Below, piece after piece: positions 1-11,538 of a stretch of DNA of 64,000 nucleotides. Position numbers and translations under genes: made by a program. Source of the DNA: Flavobacterium gillisiae. GTDB taxonomy: Bacteria; Bacteroidota; Bacteroidia; Flavobacteriales; Flavobacteriaceae. The notes under the pieces were generated by a model. It made no database searches. It was given only the letters and a program-made list of their open reading frames with translations, and was not told where the DNA came from. The stretch is taken from NCBI RefSeq assembly GCF_900107635.1, contig NZ_FNRD01000001.1, positions 558,001 to 622,000 on the forward strand, given 5' to 3'. The stretch's first letter is position 1. Every line of letters starts with the position of its first letter.

Positions 1-2831
1 GACAATTGCGTAATGCAGAACCGCCTGATGAAGAAACTGCTCGTGGTATTATTGATAAATTATTCTTCTCTGATCAACGTTACAACTTAGGTGAAGTAGG
101 TCGTTACAGAATGAATAAAAAACTTGGTCTTGATATCCCAATGGAAAAGCAAGTGCTTACCAAAGAAGATATTATTACCATTGTAAAATATTTGATCGAA
201 TTAATAAATGCGAAAGCAGATATTGATGATATTGATCACTTATCAAACCGTCGTGTAAGAACAGTTGGAGAACAATTGTCTCAACAATTCGGTGTTGGTT
301 TAGCACGTATGGCTAGAACCATTAGAGAGCGTATGAACGTTAGAGATAACGAGGTGTTTACACCAATAGATTTGATTAATGCTAAAACATTATCGTCTGT
401 TATCAACTCTTTCTTTGGAACTAACCAATTGTCTCAGTTTATGGATCAAACGAATCCACTTGCCGAGATAACGCACAAAAGAAGATTATCTGCGCTAGGA
501 CCAGGTGGACTTTCAAGAGAAAGAGCTGGATTTGAGGTACGTGATGTGCACTATACACACTACGGACGTTTATGTCCTATTGAGACACCAGAGGGACCAA
601 ACATTGGTTTGATTTCATCTCTTGGAGTTTATGCTAAAGTGAATGGAATGGGTTTCATTGAAACACCTTACCGTAAAGTAACTAATGGAGTTGTTGATTT
701 AGTTTCAACACCAATTTACTTAAGCGCTGAAGAAGAAGAAGGAATGTTAATCTCTCAAGCAAATATTGAGATGGATGATTCTGGAAAAATTCTTGCTGAA
801 AACGTAATTGCACGTCAGGAAGGTGATTTCCCTGTAATTGACCCTACAAAGGTTGATTATGCGGATGTAGCTCCAAATCAAATTGCTTCAATTTCTGCAT
901 CTTTAATTCCTTTCTTGGAACATGATGATGCGAATAGAGCGTTGATGGGATCTAACATGATGCGTCAAGCCGTACCATTAATACGTCCTGAAGCACCAAT
1001 CGTCGGAACTGGTTTAGAGCGTCAAGTAGCTTCAGATTCTAGAGTTTTAATTAACGCGGAAGGTGATGGAGTTATAGAATATGTAGATGCAAATATCATT
1101 ACTATTAAATACGATCGTTCTGAAGAAGAAAGAATGGTTAGTTTTGATTCTGATGAGAAAACATACAATCTAATTAAATTTAGAAAAACCAATCAAGGAA
1201 CAAGTATCAACCTTAAGCCTATCGTAAGAAAAGGGGATAGAGTTGTTCTTGGTCAAGTATTGTCAGAAGGATATGCAACTCAAAATGGTGAATTAGCTTT
1301 AGGTCGTAACCTAAAAGTAGCGTTTATGCCATGGAAAGGGTATAACTTCGAGGATGCGATTGTTATTTCTGAAAAAGTTGTTCGTGACGATATTTTTACC
1401 TCTATTCACGTTGATGATTATTCATTAGAAGTTAGAGATACTAAATTAGGTAACGAAGAATTGACAAATGATATACCAAACGTTTCTGAAGAGGCTACTA
1501 AAGACTTAGATGAAAATGGTATGATTAGAATTGGAGCCGAGGTTAAACCTGGAGACATTCTTATCGGAAAAATTACTCCAAAAGGGGAATCAGATCCTAC
1601 TCCAGAAGAGAAATTGCTTCGTGCAATCTTCGGGGATAAAGCAGGTGATGTAAAAGATGCTTCATTAAAAGCATCTCCATCTTTACATGGTGTAGTTCTT
1701 GACAAAAAATTGTTTGCAAGAGCAGTAAAAGACAAACGCAAACGTACACAAGACAAGGATGCTTTAGGAGCACTTGAAATGGAATATGAAGTGAAGTTTG
1801 TTGAATTAAAAGATAAGTTAGTAGAAAAACTTTTCTTGATCGTTAATGGGAAAACATCTCAAGGTGTGATGAATGATTTGGGTGAAGAAGTTTTACCAAA
1901 AGGTAAAAAATACACTCAAAAAATGCTTTATGCTGTTGAAGATTTTGCTCACTTAAGCAAAGGTCAATGGGTTGCGGATGACTCAACTAATAAAATGGTG
2001 AATGAATTAATTCATAACTATAAAATTAAGTTGAATGATTTACAAGGCGCATTAAGAAGAGAGAAGTTTACAATTTCTGTTGGTGATGAATTACCAGCTG
2101 GAATTTTGAAATTAGCTAAAGTATATATTGCCAAAAAACGTAAGTTGAAAGTTGGGGATAAAATGGCTGGACGTCACGGTAACAAAGGTATCGTTGCTCG
2201 TATCGTTCGTCATGAAGACATGCCTTTCCTTGAAGACGGAACGCCAGTTGATATTGTGTTGAACCCATTAGGTGTACCTTCACGTATGAACATTGGTCAA
2301 ATTTATGAAACTGTTTTAGGTTGGGCTGGACAGAATTTGGGTAGAAAATATGCCACTCCAATTTTTGATGGTGCTTCTCTAGACCAAATTAATGAATTGA
2401 CTGACGAAGCTGGAATACCACGTTTTGGACATACTTATCTTTATGATGGTGGTACTGGAGAACGTTTTCATCAAGCAGCGACTGTTGGAGTAATCTATAT
2501 GTTGAAATTAGGACATATGGTTGATGATAAGATGCACGCACGTTCAATCGGACCATACTCGTTAATTACGCAACAACCTCTTGGTGGTAAAGCACAATTT
2601 GGTGGACAACGTTTTGGAGAGATGGAAGTTTGGGCACTTGAGGCTTATGGAGCATCAAGTACGCTAAGAGAAATCTTGACTGTGAAGTCTGATGATGTAA
2701 TTGGTAGAGCTAAAACTTACGAAGCAATCGTAAAAGGAGAGTCTATGCCAGAACCAGGATTACCTGAATCATTCAATGTATTGATGCATGAATTGAAAGG
2801 TCTTGGACTTGATATTAGATTAGAAGAATAA
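1..2831 (+). CDS. rpoB: RNA polymerase beta subunit, 5' end outside window
   Basis: This is the C-terminal three quarters of the RNA polymerase beta subunit. About 943 codons are visible, and the reading frame is already open at base 3, so the start lies upstream. The rifampicin-pocket region is seen near window residues 140-180 (QLSQFMDQ, then [13 protein letters not shown], then [13 protein letters not shown]). The usual sensitive residues Asp, His and Ser are all present, so no classical resistance change is visible there. The C-terminal hallmark [20 protein letters not shown] is intact. rpoC follows on the same strand after 236 bp, the normal bacterial order, so the two subunits are probably co-transcribed. 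Identity is certain. Only the upstream limit is unknown. Confidence 0.98.
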   Translation, partial: QLRNAEPPDEETARGIIDKLFFSDQRYNLGEVGRYRMNKKLGLDIPMEKQVLTKEDIITIVKYLIELINAKADIDDIDHLSNRRVRTVGEQLSQQFGVGLARMARTIRERMNVRDNEVFTPIDLINAKTLSSVINSFFGTNQLSQFMDQTNPLAEITHKRRLSALGPGGLSRERAGFEVRDVHYTHYGRLCPIETPEGPNIGLISSLGVYAKVNGMGFIETPYRKVTNGVVDLVSTPIYLSAEEEEGMLISQANIEMDDSGKILAENVIARQEGDFPVIDPTKVDYADVAPNQIASISASLIPFLEHDDANRALMGSNMMRQAVPLIRPEAPIVGTGLERQVASDSRVLINAEGDGVIEYVDANIITIKYDRSEEERMVSFDSDEKTYNLIKFRKTNQGTSINLKPIVRKGDRVVLGQVLSEGYATQNGELALGRNLKVAFMPWKGYNFEDAIVISEKVVRDDIFTSIHVDDYSLEVRDTKLGNEELTNDIPNVSEEATKDLDENGMIRIGAEVKPGDILIGKITPKGESDPTPEEKLLRAIFGDKAGDVKDASLKASPSLHGVVLDKKLFARAVKDKRKRTQDKDALGALEMEYEVKFVELKDKLVEKLFLIVNGKTSQGVMNDLGEEVLPKGKKYTQKMLYAVEDFAHLSKGQWVADDSTNKMVNELIHNYKIKLNDLQGALRREKFTISVGDELPAGILKLAKVYIAKKRKLKVGDKMAGRHGNKGIVARIVRHEDMPFLEDGTPVDIVLNPLGVPSRMNIGQIYETVLGWAGQNLGRKYATPIFDGASLDQINELTDEAGIPRFGHTYLYDGGTGERFHQAATVGVIYMLKLGHMVDDKMHARSIGPYSLITQQPLGGKAQFGGQRFGEMEVWALEAYGASSTLREILTVKSDDVIGRAKTYEAIVKGESMPEPGLPESFNVLMHELKGLGLDIRLEE

Positions 2832-2850
2832 ATAAAAGTTTGTAGTAATG

Positions 2851-2880
2851 CAGTTTTTAGGTAGTAATACCTGAAAACTG
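2851..2880 (+). other. Strong hairpin in the rpoB-rpoC gap
   Basis: A 13-bp stem (one G-T wobble) closes on the tetraloop GTAA, starting 20 bp after the rpoB stop. The right arm is followed by TTTACTCATTT, not a clean T-run, so it is a poor intrinsic terminator. It could be an attenuator, an RNase site or a 3'-end stabiliser that sets the ratio of beta to beta'. The structure is seen directly; the role is inference. Confidence 0.5.
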
Positions 2881-3007
2881 TTTACTCATTTATAAGAGTT
2901 TTTAGGATTTAGCCTCGTAAACCGTTCCGATTTTTTATATAAAATGAGTTTTGTATAATTAGCGCTTTAATAAAAGTTTAAAGTTTAGAGAAGTAATCCA
3001 GGTAGAA

Positions 3008-3023
3008 ACGCAGTACGCTGCGT
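3008..3023 (+). other. Small perfect hairpin ahead of rpoC
   Basis: ACGCAG and CTGCGT form a perfect 6-bp stem with loop TACG, 44 bp before the rpoC start. It is the only GC-rich element in this AT-rich gap. It may act in the untranslated RNA between the two polymerase genes. No function can be assigned from one sequence. Confidence 0.35.
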
Positions 3024-3067
3024 ACTATAATCAATTTTTAATTGCAATTAAATCAATAGTAAAAACT

Positions 3068-6000
3068 ATGATGAATAATAGAAATAATAATAACAATAAA
3101 GATAAGAATCCTGTAAAAAGATTCAATAAAATATCTATTGGTTTAGCTTCTCCAGAATCTATCTTGAAAGAGTCTAGAGGTGAAGTTTTAAAACCAGAAA
3201 CTATCAACTACCGTACGCACAAGCCTGAGCGTGACGGTCTTTTCTGTGAACGAATTTTCGGACCAGTAAAAGATTTTGAATGTGCTTGTGGTAAGTACAA
3301 AAGAATTCGCTACAAAGGAATCATTTGTGACCGTTGTGGTGTTGAAGTTACTGAGAAAAAAGTACGTAGAGACAGAGTTGGTCACATCAACCTTGTTGTG
3401 CCAATTGCTCATATCTGGTATTTCCGTTCTCTTCCTAACAAAATTGGTTATATCCTTGGTCTTCCTTCTAAGAAATTAGATATGATCATTTACTACGAAA
3501 GATACGTAGTAATCCAAGCTGGTATTGCAAAAAATGGTGAGGGTGAATCAGTACAAAGATTAGATTTCTTAACAGAAGAAGAATATTTGAATATCTTAGA
3601 TACTCTTCCTGCAGATAATCAATATCTTGACGATTTTGATCCAAATAAATTTGTTGCCAAAATGGGAGCAGAATGTATTATGGATTTATTAGCAAGAATT
3701 GATCTTGATGAATTGTCTTACCAATTGAGACATAATGCTAACACTGAAACGTCTAAACAACGTAAAACTGAAGCATTAAAAAGATTACAAGTTGTTGAAT
3801 CTTTCCGTGAGTCTAACTTGAACCGTGAAAATCGTCCTGAGTGGATGATTATGAAAGTTGTACCTGTTATTCCACCAGAATTACGTCCACTTGTGCCACT
3901 TGATGGAGGTCGTTTTGCAACTTCAGATTTAAATGACTTATACCGTCGTGTAATTATACGTAACAACCGTTTGAAAAGATTAATGGAGATTAAAGCTCCA
4001 GAAGTTATCTTAAGAAACGAAAAACGTATGTTGCAAGAATCTGTAGATTCATTATTTGATAATACACGTAAAGCTTCTGCTGTTAAAACAGAATCAAACA
4101 GACCATTAAAATCATTATCTGATTCCCTAAAAGGTAAGCAAGGACGTTTCCGTCAAAACTTACTTGGAAAACGTGTGGATTATTCTGCTCGTTCGGTAAT
4201 TGTTGTTGGACCTGAATTGAAATTGTTTGAATGTGGTATCCCTAAGGATATGGCTGCCGAATTATACAAACCTTTCGTTATCCGTAAATTGATAGAAAGA
4301 GGAATTGTAAAAACTGTAAAATCAGCTAAGAAAATAATAGACAAAAAAGAGCCTGTAGTTTGGGATATTCTAGAGAATGTAATTAAAGGTCACCCTATAT
4401 TACTGAATAGAGCTCCTACTTTGCACAGACTTGGTATACAAGCATTCCAACCAAAATTAATTGAAGGAAAAGCAATCCAATTGCACCCTTTAGTTTGTAC
4501 TGCATTTAATGCGGATTTTGATGGGGATCAAATGGCGGTACATTTACCATTAGGACCAGAAGCTATCCTTGAAGCACAATTGTTAATGTTGGCTTCTCAT
4601 AATATTCTGAATCCTGCAAATGGTGCGCCAATTACAGTACCTTCTCAGGATATGGTCTTGGGTCTATACTATATGACCAAAGAACGTTTGTCTACTCCAG
4701 AAAAGAAAATTTTAGGTCAAGATTTGACTTTCTATTCTGCGGAAGAAGTTAATATCGCTTTAAACGAAGGTTGTTTAGAATTAAATGCTAGAGTGAGAAT
4801 TAGAGCAAAAGATTTTAATGACGCTGGAGAATTAGTGTATAAAATTATTCAAACTACTGCTGGTCGTGTGATCTTTAATGAGGTTGTGCCAGAAGCAGCA
4901 GGATATATCAATGATGTATTGACTAAGAAAAACCTTAGAGATATTATTGGACATGTATTAAATTCAACTAGTGTACCTGAAACGGCTGCCTTCTTGGATA
5001 ACATGAAAGATATGGGGTATAAATTTGCCTTTAAAGGTGGATTGTCATTCTCATTAGGGGATATTAGAATTCCAGATCAAAAACCAAAATTAATCGCAGA
5101 TGCTAGAGAGCAAGTTGAAGGTATTTCTGTAAATTATAACATGGGTCTTATTACAAATAACGAACGTTACAACCAAGTTATTGATGTATGGACTTCTGCC
5201 AATGCTCAATTGACAGAATTAGCAATGAAAAACATTAGAGAAGACCAACAAGGTTTCAACTCGGTTTACATGATGCTTGATTCTGGAGCAAGGGGTTCCA
5301 AAGAACAAATTCGTCAGTTAACTGGTATGCGTGGTTTGATGGCTAAGCCTAAAAAATCGACTGCTGGTGGTGGTGAAATTATTGAAAATCCAATTCTTTC
5401 TAACTTTAAAGAAGGTCTTTCAATCCTTGAGTACTTTATTTCTACTCACGGTGCGCGTAAAGGTCTTGCGGATACTGCCTTGAAAACGGCGGATGCAGGA
5501 TATTTAACAAGAAGACTACATGATGTTTCTCAAGATGTTATTGTTAACATCGAAGATTGTGGAACATTAAGAGGTGTTGAAGTATCAGCATTGAAAAAGA
5601 ATGAGGAAATTGTTGAATCATTAGGAGAGAGAATCTTAGGACGTGTTGCATTGCAAGACGTAATAAATCCTTTAACTAATGAAGTTTTAGTTGAATCTGG
5701 ACAACAAATTACTGAGGCTATAATGAAAACTATTGACGCTTCTCCAATCGAGAAAGTTGAAGTTCGTTCTCCTCTTGTATGTGAAGCGTTAAAAGGTATT
5801 TGTGCTAAATGTTACGGTAGAAACTTAGCTACTGGAAAAATGACACAAAGAGGTGAAGCAGTAGGAGTTATTGCAGCGCAATCTATTGGTGAGCCAGGAA
5901 CACAATTAACATTACGTACTTTCCACGTTGGAGGGGTAGCGGGTGGTATTTCTGAGGAATCAAGTATCATAACAAAATTCAAGGGTAAGCTTGAAATCGA

Positions 6001-7384
6001 AGATTTAAAAACTGTTAAAGGTGAAGACGGTGAAGGAAATGCCGTTGATATCGTTGTTTCTCGTTCTACTGAATTGAAATTAATTGATGAGAAAACTGGA
6101 ATTCTTTTAAACACACATAATATTCCTTACGGTTCAAGTATTTTTGTGAAAGATGGTCAGTCAGTTGACAAAGGTGAAGTTATCTGTAAATGGGATCCAT
6201 ATAATGGAGTTATTGTTTCGGAATTCACTGGTAAAATTGCTTACGAAGATTTAGAGCAAGGTCAGTCATTCATGGTTGAAATTGATGAGCAAACTGGTTT
6301 CCAAGAAAAAGTAATTTCTGAGTCAAGAGCTAAAAAATTAATTCCTACTTTATTAGTTTATGGTAAAGATGGTGAATTGATACGTTCTTATAACTTACCT
6401 GTTGGAGCCCACTTGATGGTTGAAAACGGTGAGAAAATTAAGGCAGGTAAAGTATTAGTTAAAATTCCACGTCGTTCTTCTAAATCAGGAGATATTACAG
6501 GAGGTTTACCTAGAATTACTGAATTGCTTGAAGCTCGTAACCCTTCTAACCCAGCTGTAGTTTCAGAAATCGATGGTGTTGTTTCTTTTGGAAAAATTAA
6601 AAGAGGTAACCGTGAGATTATTATCGAATCTAAATTTGGTGATGTTAGAAAGTATCTAGTTAAACTTTCAAGTCAAATTCTTGTTCAAGAGAATGACTTC
6701 GTTAGAGCTGGTGTACCATTGTCTGATGGAGCAATTACTCCGGAAGATATTTTGAGAATTAAAGGACCTGCTGCTGTTCAACAGTACTTGGTAAATGAAA
6801 TTCAAGAAGTATACCGTCTACAAGGGGTGAAAATTAATGATAAGCACTTTGAGGTAGTAATACGTCAAATGATGCGTAAAGTTAGAGTTCAAGATCCAGG
6901 AGATACATTGTTCTTAGAAGATCAATTGATTCATACTAAAGATTTTATCCTTCAAAATGACAAATTATATGGTATGAAAGTAATTGAGGATGCTGGTGAT
7001 TCAGCTAACTTGAAAGAAGGTCAGATCGTTTCTCCACGTGAATTACGTGATGAAAATTCATTACTGAAACGTAACGATAAAAATATTGTTGTAGCTCGTG
7101 ATGTTATCACTGCAACTGGTACTCCTGTTTTACAAGGTATCACAAGAGCATCGCTACAAACAAAATCATTTATCTCTGCTGCATCTTTCCAAGAGACTAC
7201 TAAAGTATTGAACGAAGCTGCTGTTGCAGGTAAGATTGATTACTTAGAAGGATTGAAAGAAAATGTAATTGTAGGACATAGAATTCCTGCAGGAACAGGT
7301 ATGAGAGAGTATGATCATACAATTGTAGGTTCTAAAGAAGATTACAATGATATGATGGCAAACAAAGAGGAATATATTTATTAA
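3068..7384 (+). CDS. rpoC: RNA polymerase beta' subunit
   Basis: This is a full-length beta' subunit of 1438 residues, the catalytic half of the polymerase clamp. The N-terminal zinc ribbon is seen near residues 72-94 (CACGKY then CDRCGVEV). The active-site Mg-binding motif NADFDGDQ lies near residue 480. The second zinc site ([19 protein letters not shown]) is near residue 900, and the trigger-loop region ([20 protein letters not shown]) follows directly. The start codon is preceded by an A/T-rich run, as is usual in this phylum. A DUF3467 gene begins 9 bp after the stop, so it is almost surely in the same transcript. The length fits the Bacteroidota form, which carries lineage insertions compared with E. 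coli. Confidence 0.99.
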   Translation: MMNNRNNNNNKDKNPVKRFNKISIGLASPESILKESRGEVLKPETINYRTHKPERDGLFCERIFGPVKDFECACGKYKRIRYKGIICDRCGVEVTEKKVRRDRVGHINLVVPIAHIWYFRSLPNKIGYILGLPSKKLDMIIYYERYVVIQAGIAKNGEGESVQRLDFLTEEEYLNILDTLPADNQYLDDFDPNKFVAKMGAECIMDLLARIDLDELSYQLRHNANTETSKQRKTEALKRLQVVESFRESNLNRENRPEWMIMKVVPVIPPELRPLVPLDGGRFATSDLNDLYRRVIIRNNRLKRLMEIKAPEVILRNEKRMLQESVDSLFDNTRKASAVKTESNRPLKSLSDSLKGKQGRFRQNLLGKRVDYSARSVIVVGPELKLFECGIPKDMAAELYKPFVIRKLIERGIVKTVKSAKKIIDKKEPVVWDILENVIKGHPILLNRAPTLHRLGIQAFQPKLIEGKAIQLHPLVCTAFNADFDGDQMAVHLPLGPEAILEAQLLMLASHNILNPANGAPITVPSQDMVLGLYYMTKERLSTPEKKILGQDLTFYSAEEVNIALNEGCLELNARVRIRAKDFNDAGELVYKIIQTTAGRVIFNEVVPEAAGYINDVLTKKNLRDIIGHVLNSTSVPETAAFLDNMKDMGYKFAFKGGLSFSLGDIRIPDQKPKLIADAREQVEGISVNYNMGLITNNERYNQVIDVWTSANAQLTELAMKNIREDQQGFNSVYMMLDSGARGSKEQIRQLTGMRGLMAKPKKSTAGGGEIIENPILSNFKEGLSILEYFISTHGARKGLADTALKTADAGYLTRRLHDVSQDVIVNIEDCGTLRGVEVSALKKNEEIVESLGERILGRVALQDVINPLTNEVLVESGQQITEAIMKTIDASPIEKVEVRSPLVCEALKGICAKCYGRNLATGKMTQRGEAVGVIAAQSIGEPGTQLTLRTFHVGGVAGGISEESSIITKFKGKLEIEDLKTVKGEDGEGNAVDIVVSRSTELKLIDEKTGILLNTHNIPYGSSIFVKDGQSVDKGEVICKWDPYNGVIVSEFTGKIAYEDLEQGQSFMVEIDEQTGFQEKVISESRAKKLIPTLLVYGKDGELIRSYNLPVGAHLMVENGEKIKAGKVLVKIPRRSSKSGDITGGLPRITELLEARNPSNPAVVSEIDGVVSFGKIKRGNREIIIESKFGDVRKYLVKLSSQILVQENDFVRAGVPLSDGAITPEDILRIKGPAAVQQYLVNEIQEVYRLQGVKINDKHFEVVIRQMMRKVRVQDPGDTLFLEDQLIHTKDFILQNDKLYGMKVIEDAGDSANLKEGQIVSPRELRDENSLLKRNDKNIVVARDVITATGTPVLQGITRASLQTKSFISAASFQETTKVLNEAAVAGKIDYLEGLKENVIVGHRIPAGTGMREYDHTIVGSKEDYNDMMANKEEYIY

Positions 7385-7393
7385 AACTAAGAT

Positions 7394-7705
7394 ATGAGTA
7401 ATTCTAAACAACAGCAGGAGCAGATTAATATTGAATTGGATGAGAAAACAGCGGAAGGAATTTATTCTAACTTAGCGATAATCAACCATTCGTCATCAGA
7501 ATTTGTTCTCGATTTTGTAAGTATCATGCCTGGTATTCCTAAGGCCAAAGTGAAATCAAGAATTGTCTTGACACCGCAACATGCCAAAAGATTATTAAAG
7601 GCAATTGGAGAGAATATTCACCGTTTTGAACAAGCCCATGGCGAAATTAAAGACACTGAACAACCTCCAATACCTCTAAATTTTGGTCCGGCGGGACAAG
7701 CATAA
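7394..7705 (+). CDS. DUF3467 family protein
   Basis: This 103-residue acidic protein matches the DUF3467 family as I recall it: an N-terminal IELDEKTAEGIYSNLAIINHS stretch predicted to be beta-rich, then MPGIPKAKVKSRIVLTP and a helical tail. There is no signal peptide or membrane segment, so it should be cytoplasmic. It starts 9 bp downstream of rpoC and ends at a strong terminator, so it is the last gene of the rpoBC transcript. That linkage suggests a tie to transcription, but this is only inference, because no biochemical role is known to me. Confidence 0.85.
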   Translation: MSNSKQQQEQINIELDEKTAEGIYSNLAIINHSSSEFVLDFVSIMPGIPKAKVKSRIVLTPQHAKRLLKAIGENIHRFEQAHGEIKDTEQPPIPLNFGPAGQA

Positions 7706-7713
7706 TTGTATAG

Positions 7714-7744
7714 AAAAAGGCTCCAGAAATGGAGCCTTTTTTTG
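7714..7744 (+). terminator. Intrinsic terminator of the rpoBC operon
   Basis: GGCTCC and GGAGCC, extended by A and T runs on the two sides, form a stem with loop AGAAAT that ends in seven T. It starts 9 bp after the DUF3467 stop. Confidence 0.93.
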
Positions 7745-7878
7745 TGCAATACTTTCATAGCTTTTAAACTGGAAACGATGGTGATTTACTTGTTTTCATT
7801 ATTATGGTACTATAGTTGGTTGTAAATGGGTCTATTTCTGTAGCTAAACGAGTTTTATGGTTGTTTGTCGAAAATATT

Positions 7879-7908
7879 TTTGATAAGGGTATTGATACCT
7901 TAGTTTTG
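7879..7908 (+). promoter_or_regulatory. Bacteroidota-type promoter for the 7957 gene
   Basis: TAGTTTTG at 7901-7908 matches the -7 consensus TAnnTTTG. A TTTG at 7879-7882 sits 18 bp upstream, near the expected -33 spacing. The gene starts 49 bp downstream. Confidence 0.45.
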
Positions 7909-7956
7909 TATTAGAAATAAAGATATAAATTATCTTTTTCACAAACAAAGCCCCTT

Positions 7957-8310
7957 ATGAACAACTTTTCTAAACGTAACGACTCTAAAAAAACAGTAAC
8001 TATTTTCTTTATGTTTATTTTTGTTTTAGTATCGAATGTTTCAGTATTTAGTCAAACTTCTCAAAACAATACAGTTATATCTACGACAAATGATATTACT
8101 AGTAATGAAGTAAAAGAAGACAATAAGGCAACTTCAAATGTGGAATTTGTACTTTGGTTCATGGGTTCAAAACAAGATCCAAATAGTACTATTTCTACTG
8201 AAGGAATCAATACAAAGAAGCAAATTATGACTTCTGGATTAGCACCTAATCGTTTGTTGATAAAAGCTTTTTTAAAGAAAGCAGTGAACTTTGAAAGCGC
8301 ATTAGCTTAA
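7957..8310 (+). CDS. Small secreted protein, unknown function
   Basis: I do not recognise this 117-residue protein. Residues 1-12 are positively charged, 13-30 form a hydrophobic segment (FFMFIFVLVSNVSVF) and SQ follows, which looks like a signal peptide cleaved near residue 33. Residues 35-60 are low complexity, rich in Thr, Ser and Asn. The last 60 residues (from VEFVLWFMGSKQ) look like a small conserved domain that ends in a basic amphipathic helix. The gene stands alone, with its own promoter-like box and a terminator shared with convergent prfC. It is probably periplasmic or extracellular. Whether it is a real conserved family needs homologues. Confidence 0.6.
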   Translation: MNNFSKRNDSKKTVTIFFMFIFVLVSNVSVFSQTSQNNTVISTTNDITSNEVKEDNKATSNVEFVLWFMGSKQDPNSTISTEGINTKKQIMTSGLAPNRLLIKAFLKKAVNFESALA

Positions 8311-8342
8311 GATATGATTTAAAATCAAATATTTATAACCAC

Positions 8343-8379
8343 AAAAAAAAAACGCTAATTTTTACATTAGCGTTTTTTT
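8343..8379. terminator. Bidirectional terminator between the 7957 gene and prfC
   Basis: AAAACGCTAAT pairs with ATTAGCGTTTT around the loop TTTTAC. There is an A-run on the left and a T-run on the right, so it can end transcription from both convergent genes. Confidence 0.9.
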
Positions 8380-8400
8380 ATATTTTAAATCTAAAAGATG

Positions 8401-9990
8401 TTATTCAAATTCTGATGTGAAAAATAATTTCACACTTGGATATTTGTTTTGCGTCATTTTAATCGTGAAATCTGAATCGGCAAGGAAAACTAATTGGCCA
8501 TATTTGTCTTTTGCTAAGAACTTCTGCTTGATGCGTTTGAATTCTTTAAACTCATCATTTTTTGCATCATCTGGCTTTACCCAACACGCTTTATGTACTG
8601 GGAAATTCTCATAGGTACATTTTGCTCCATATTCATGTTCTAAACGGTATTGGATAACCTCATACTGAAGAGCTCCTACCGTTCCGATAATTTTTCTGTT
8701 ATTCATTTCCAGGGTGAACAACTGTGCTACACCTTCATCCATCAGCTGGTCAATCCCTTTATCAAGCTGTTTAGCTTTCATTGGGTCAGCATTATTGATA
8801 TATCTGAAATGTTCTGGAGAGAAACTTGGAATACCTTTGAAACTCATGATTTCTCCTTCTGTCAAAGTATCACCAATTTTAAAATTCCCTGTATCATGAA
8901 GTCCTACAATGTCACCAGGATAAGAGATGTCTACAATTTCTTTCTTTTCAGCAAAAAAGGCATTTGGACTCGAGAATTTTAAGTTTTTCTTCTGACGAAC
9001 GTGATAATATGGTTTATTTCTTTCGAAAGTACCAGATACAATTTTAATAAATGCTAATCTGTCTCTGTGTTTAGGATCCATATTCGCATGGATTTTAAAA
9101 ACAAAACCAGTCATTTTTTCTTCTTTGGGGTCAACCAATCTTGTTTCAGATTCTTTTGGTCTTGGTGATGGCGCGATTTCAACAAAACAATCTAATAGTT
9201 CGCGAACTCCAAAATTATTCAATGCAGAACCAAAAAAGACCGGTTGTAATTTTCCGTCCAAATAATCTTGACGATCAAATTTTGGATAGACTTCATCAAT
9301 TAATTCCAGCTCTTCACGTAAAGTATCTGCAGGTTTCTGTCCAATAATTTTTTCTAATTCTGGATTTTGCACATCTGAAAAAGCGATAGTTTCTTCAATA
9401 TTTTTACGATTGTCTCCACTAAATAGGTTGATGTTCTGTTCCCATAAATTATAAATTCCTTGGAAATCATAACCCATTCCTATTGGGAAACTAAGCGGTG
9501 TAACTGTGAGTCCCAGTTTTTGTTCCACTTCGTCCATCAGGTCAAAAGCATCTTTTCCTTCACGATCCATCTTATTGATAAATACAATAATTGGTATCTT
9601 TCGCAATCTACAAACCGCGACTAATTTTTCTGTTTGTTCCTCGACACCTTTCGCAACATCAATTACCACTATGACACTGTCAACAGCAGTTAAGGTTCTA
9701 AAAGTATCTTCGGCAAAATCCTTGTGCCCAGGAGTATCAAGAATATTTATTTTTTTCTCTTTGTAGTTAAATGCTAAAACGGAGGTAGAAACAGAAATTC
9801 CTCTCTGACGTTCAATCTCCATGAAATCACTCGTGGCTCCTTTTTTGATTTTATTATTTTTAACAGCACCCGCCTCTTGAATAGCACCACCAAAAAGTAG
9901 GAGTTTTTCTGTAAGCGTCGTTTTACCTGCATCGGGGTGTGATATAATCCCGAAAGTTCTTCTTCTTTGTATTTCTTTTAAAAAGCTCAT
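8401..9990 (-). CDS. prfC: Peptide chain release factor 3
   Basis: This translational GTPase of 529 residues recycles RF1 and RF2 from the ribosome after peptide release. The GTP-binding motifs are intact: G1 as HPDAGKTTLTEK near residue 19, G3 as DTPGHKDF near residue 85, and G4 as NKMD near residue 140. The DFMEIERQRGIS switch-I segment is characteristic of RF3 as opposed to EF-G. The length matches the usual 525-530. It is transcribed alone on the minus strand, with a TAnnTTTG box about 20 bp upstream of the start codon. The neighbours on both sides end in terminators. Confidence 0.96.
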   Translation of the reverse strand: MSFLKEIQRRRTFGIISHPDAGKTTLTEKLLLFGGAIQEAGAVKNNKIKKGATSDFMEIERQRGISVSTSVLAFNYKEKKINILDTPGHKDFAEDTFRTLTAVDSVIVVIDVAKGVEEQTEKLVAVCRLRKIPIIVFINKMDREGKDAFDLMDEVEQKLGLTVTPLSFPIGMGYDFQGIYNLWEQNINLFSGDNRKNIEETIAFSDVQNPELEKIIGQKPADTLREELELIDEVYPKFDRQDYLDGKLQPVFFGSALNNFGVRELLDCFVEIAPSPRPKESETRLVDPKEEKMTGFVFKIHANMDPKHRDRLAFIKIVSGTFERNKPYYHVRQKKNLKFSSPNAFFAEKKEIVDISYPGDIVGLHDTGNFKIGDTLTEGEIMSFKGIPSFSPEHFRYINNADPMKAKQLDKGIDQLMDEGVAQLFTLEMNNRKIIGTVGALQYEVIQYRLEHEYGAKCTYENFPVHKACWVKPDDAKNDEFKEFKRIKQKFLAKDKYGQLVFLADSDFTIKMTQNKYPSVKLFFTSEFE

Positions 9991-10010
9991 GTATGATGTA
10001 AATAGTTTGC

Positions 10011-10018
10011 AAAAGTAC
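10011..10018 (-). promoter_or_regulatory. -7 box of prfC
   Basis: Read on the minus strand this is TACTTTTG, a perfect TAnnTTTG, ending 20 bp before the prfC start. I see no convincing -33 TTTG at the expected distance. Confidence 0.45.
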
Positions 10019-10040
10019 TATTTATAAATGTGAATAAAAA

Positions 10041-10072
10041 AAATGAGGCTGTCTTTTAAAACAGCCTCATTT
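10041..10072 (-). terminator. Terminator of the alpha-amylase gene
   Basis: AAATGAGGCTGT and ACAGCCTCATTT pair perfectly around CTTTTAAA. On the minus strand the hairpin is followed by a long T-run. Confidence 0.92.
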
Positions 10073-10092
10073 ATATTCGAAATATTTAGGAT

Positions 10093-11538
10093 TTACATGT
10101 TTATCGACCAAACTGAATAACCGTTTGGAGGGCACTGGATTTTTACCCATTTATCGCTTTGCGTTGTTGGAATCCATGTGGAATTGCCTGTGAAGTCTTT
10201 TATTTGAGCGTTGGTCCAATTCGTAGGAACCCATCTTTCTTGCCATGAAGAAGAATTATTGATGTATACAACTAGTCCTGGATTTCCATTGTAACCATTT
10301 CTTCTGGCAATGTACTCATCATTATCTGCATATAAAATTGAAGTTGTTCCGGTAGCTTTTTGATTGTGAATCCAAATCAAGTTATTCATTTTGGCTTTGT
10401 CTAACCATTCTTCGTAATCTCTGTAAAAAATTGTTGGATAACCTTCGTGAGTTAGAATATAAGCATACGCCAATTGCTTATTATATATTTCGTCTGTATC
10501 ATGGTTGGTGACAAACGTGACTGCTTTATATGGATTTCTTTTCCACATCATGTCGTCATTTAATAGAGCTAAATTATTACCATCAAATGCGTCGTTCATT
10601 TTGTAATAGCAGGCAAAATCAAATACAGAACTGTTGGCATTATTTGCCCACCATTCTAATGTGTTTACATTTGAATCCCAGTATTCTCCAACTGAAAAAC
10701 CACCAACATTAGTATTCCAGTCTTTAACTACCCATGGGGCAAAACCTTTGACGTAGTCAAATCTCCATCCGTCAAATTTCATGGTGTTTTTATAATATTT
10801 TCCTACACCATCTGTTCGGAGCCATAACCAGTTTTGGACGTTTGGTGTCACGTGTGCTAAGTCAGGAAATCCGCCAAAAGCGCCTTCGTCATTATTACCG
10901 TAGGCGTTTTTATAAAAATCAGCACTTGTTCTAGGGAATTTTCCTGAAGCAACGCCAGTGAAATTTGTATAGGTTTGGGTTCCTGTAAAAGGATTGCTTT
11001 CTAACTGTCCGCCGCTATTGTGATTTAGAACCATGTCTGCATAGACTTGAATATTTTCGGTATGCGCTTTTGTAATTAGACTAACTAATTCTGTTTTAGA
11101 ACCAAAACGTGTTTCTATAGTTCCATTTTGGTTGTAATTTCCAAAATCAAAATAATCAGTAGGATCGTATCCCATAGAGAAAGGGCCATTTTGAGCTTTA
11201 GATACCGGAGGAAGCCAAATTGAACCGATACCGGCATTTGACCATGCTGTTACTTTTGTGCCTAGTGTATTCCACCAGTTTCCGCCAGCGGGCACGTCCC
11301 AGTAAAAAGCTTGCATCATTACGCCACCGCCAGGATTAGCTACATATTTCCCTGTAGTTGATGTTGTCATGGATTTGCCAGTACTAAACGGATGGCCATC
11401 ATGGTGGGTGACATCAATTACTTTGCTTAATGCTTTCGTTTCTGCAGAAGGGCCTTGTAATTCGTCATTTGAATTACAGGAGTAGAAGCAGATAGTTAAG
11501 GCTGCTAACATAGCAACTTTTAAATTTGGTTTCTTCAT
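10093..11538 (-). CDS. Lipoprotein alpha-amylase, GH13
   Basis: This glycoside hydrolase of 481 residues should hydrolyse alpha-1,4-glucan bonds in starch or maltodextrins. The catalytic triad of family GH13 is visible: the nucleophile Asp in GWRFDYVKGF (about residue 258), the acid/base Glu in SVGEYW (about 283) and the transition-state Asp in TNHDTDE (about 346). Region I is read as ADMVLNHNSGG. The N-terminus is a lipoprotein signal with Cys21 (CFYSC). Acidic residues follow within a few positions (NSNDE), which resembles the surface-export signal known in Flavobacteriia, so it is probably displayed outside the cell. No SusC/SusD pair or other sugar genes lie next to it, so it stands outside a utilisation locus here. 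Confidence 0.93.
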   Translation of the reverse strand: MKKPNLKVAMLAALTICFYSCNSNDELQGPSAETKALSKVIDVTHHDGHPFSTGKSMTTSTTGKYVANPGGGVMMQAFYWDVPAGGNWWNTLGTKVTAWSNAGIGSIWLPPVSKAQNGPFSMGYDPTDYFDFGNYNQNGTIETRFGSKTELVSLITKAHTENIQVYADMVLNHNSGGQLESNPFTGTQTYTNFTGVASGKFPRTSADFYKNAYGNNDEGAFGGFPDLAHVTPNVQNWLWLRTDGVGKYYKNTMKFDGWRFDYVKGFAPWVVKDWNTNVGGFSVGEYWDSNVNTLEWWANNANSSVFDFACYYKMNDAFDGNNLALLNDDMMWKRNPYKAVTFVTNHDTDEIYNKQLAYAYILTHEGYPTIFYRDYEEWLDKAKMNNLIWIHNQKATGTTSILYADNDEYIARRNGYNGNPGLVVYINNSSSWQERWVPTNWTNAQIKDFTGNSTWIPTTQSDKWVKIQCPPNGYSVWSINM

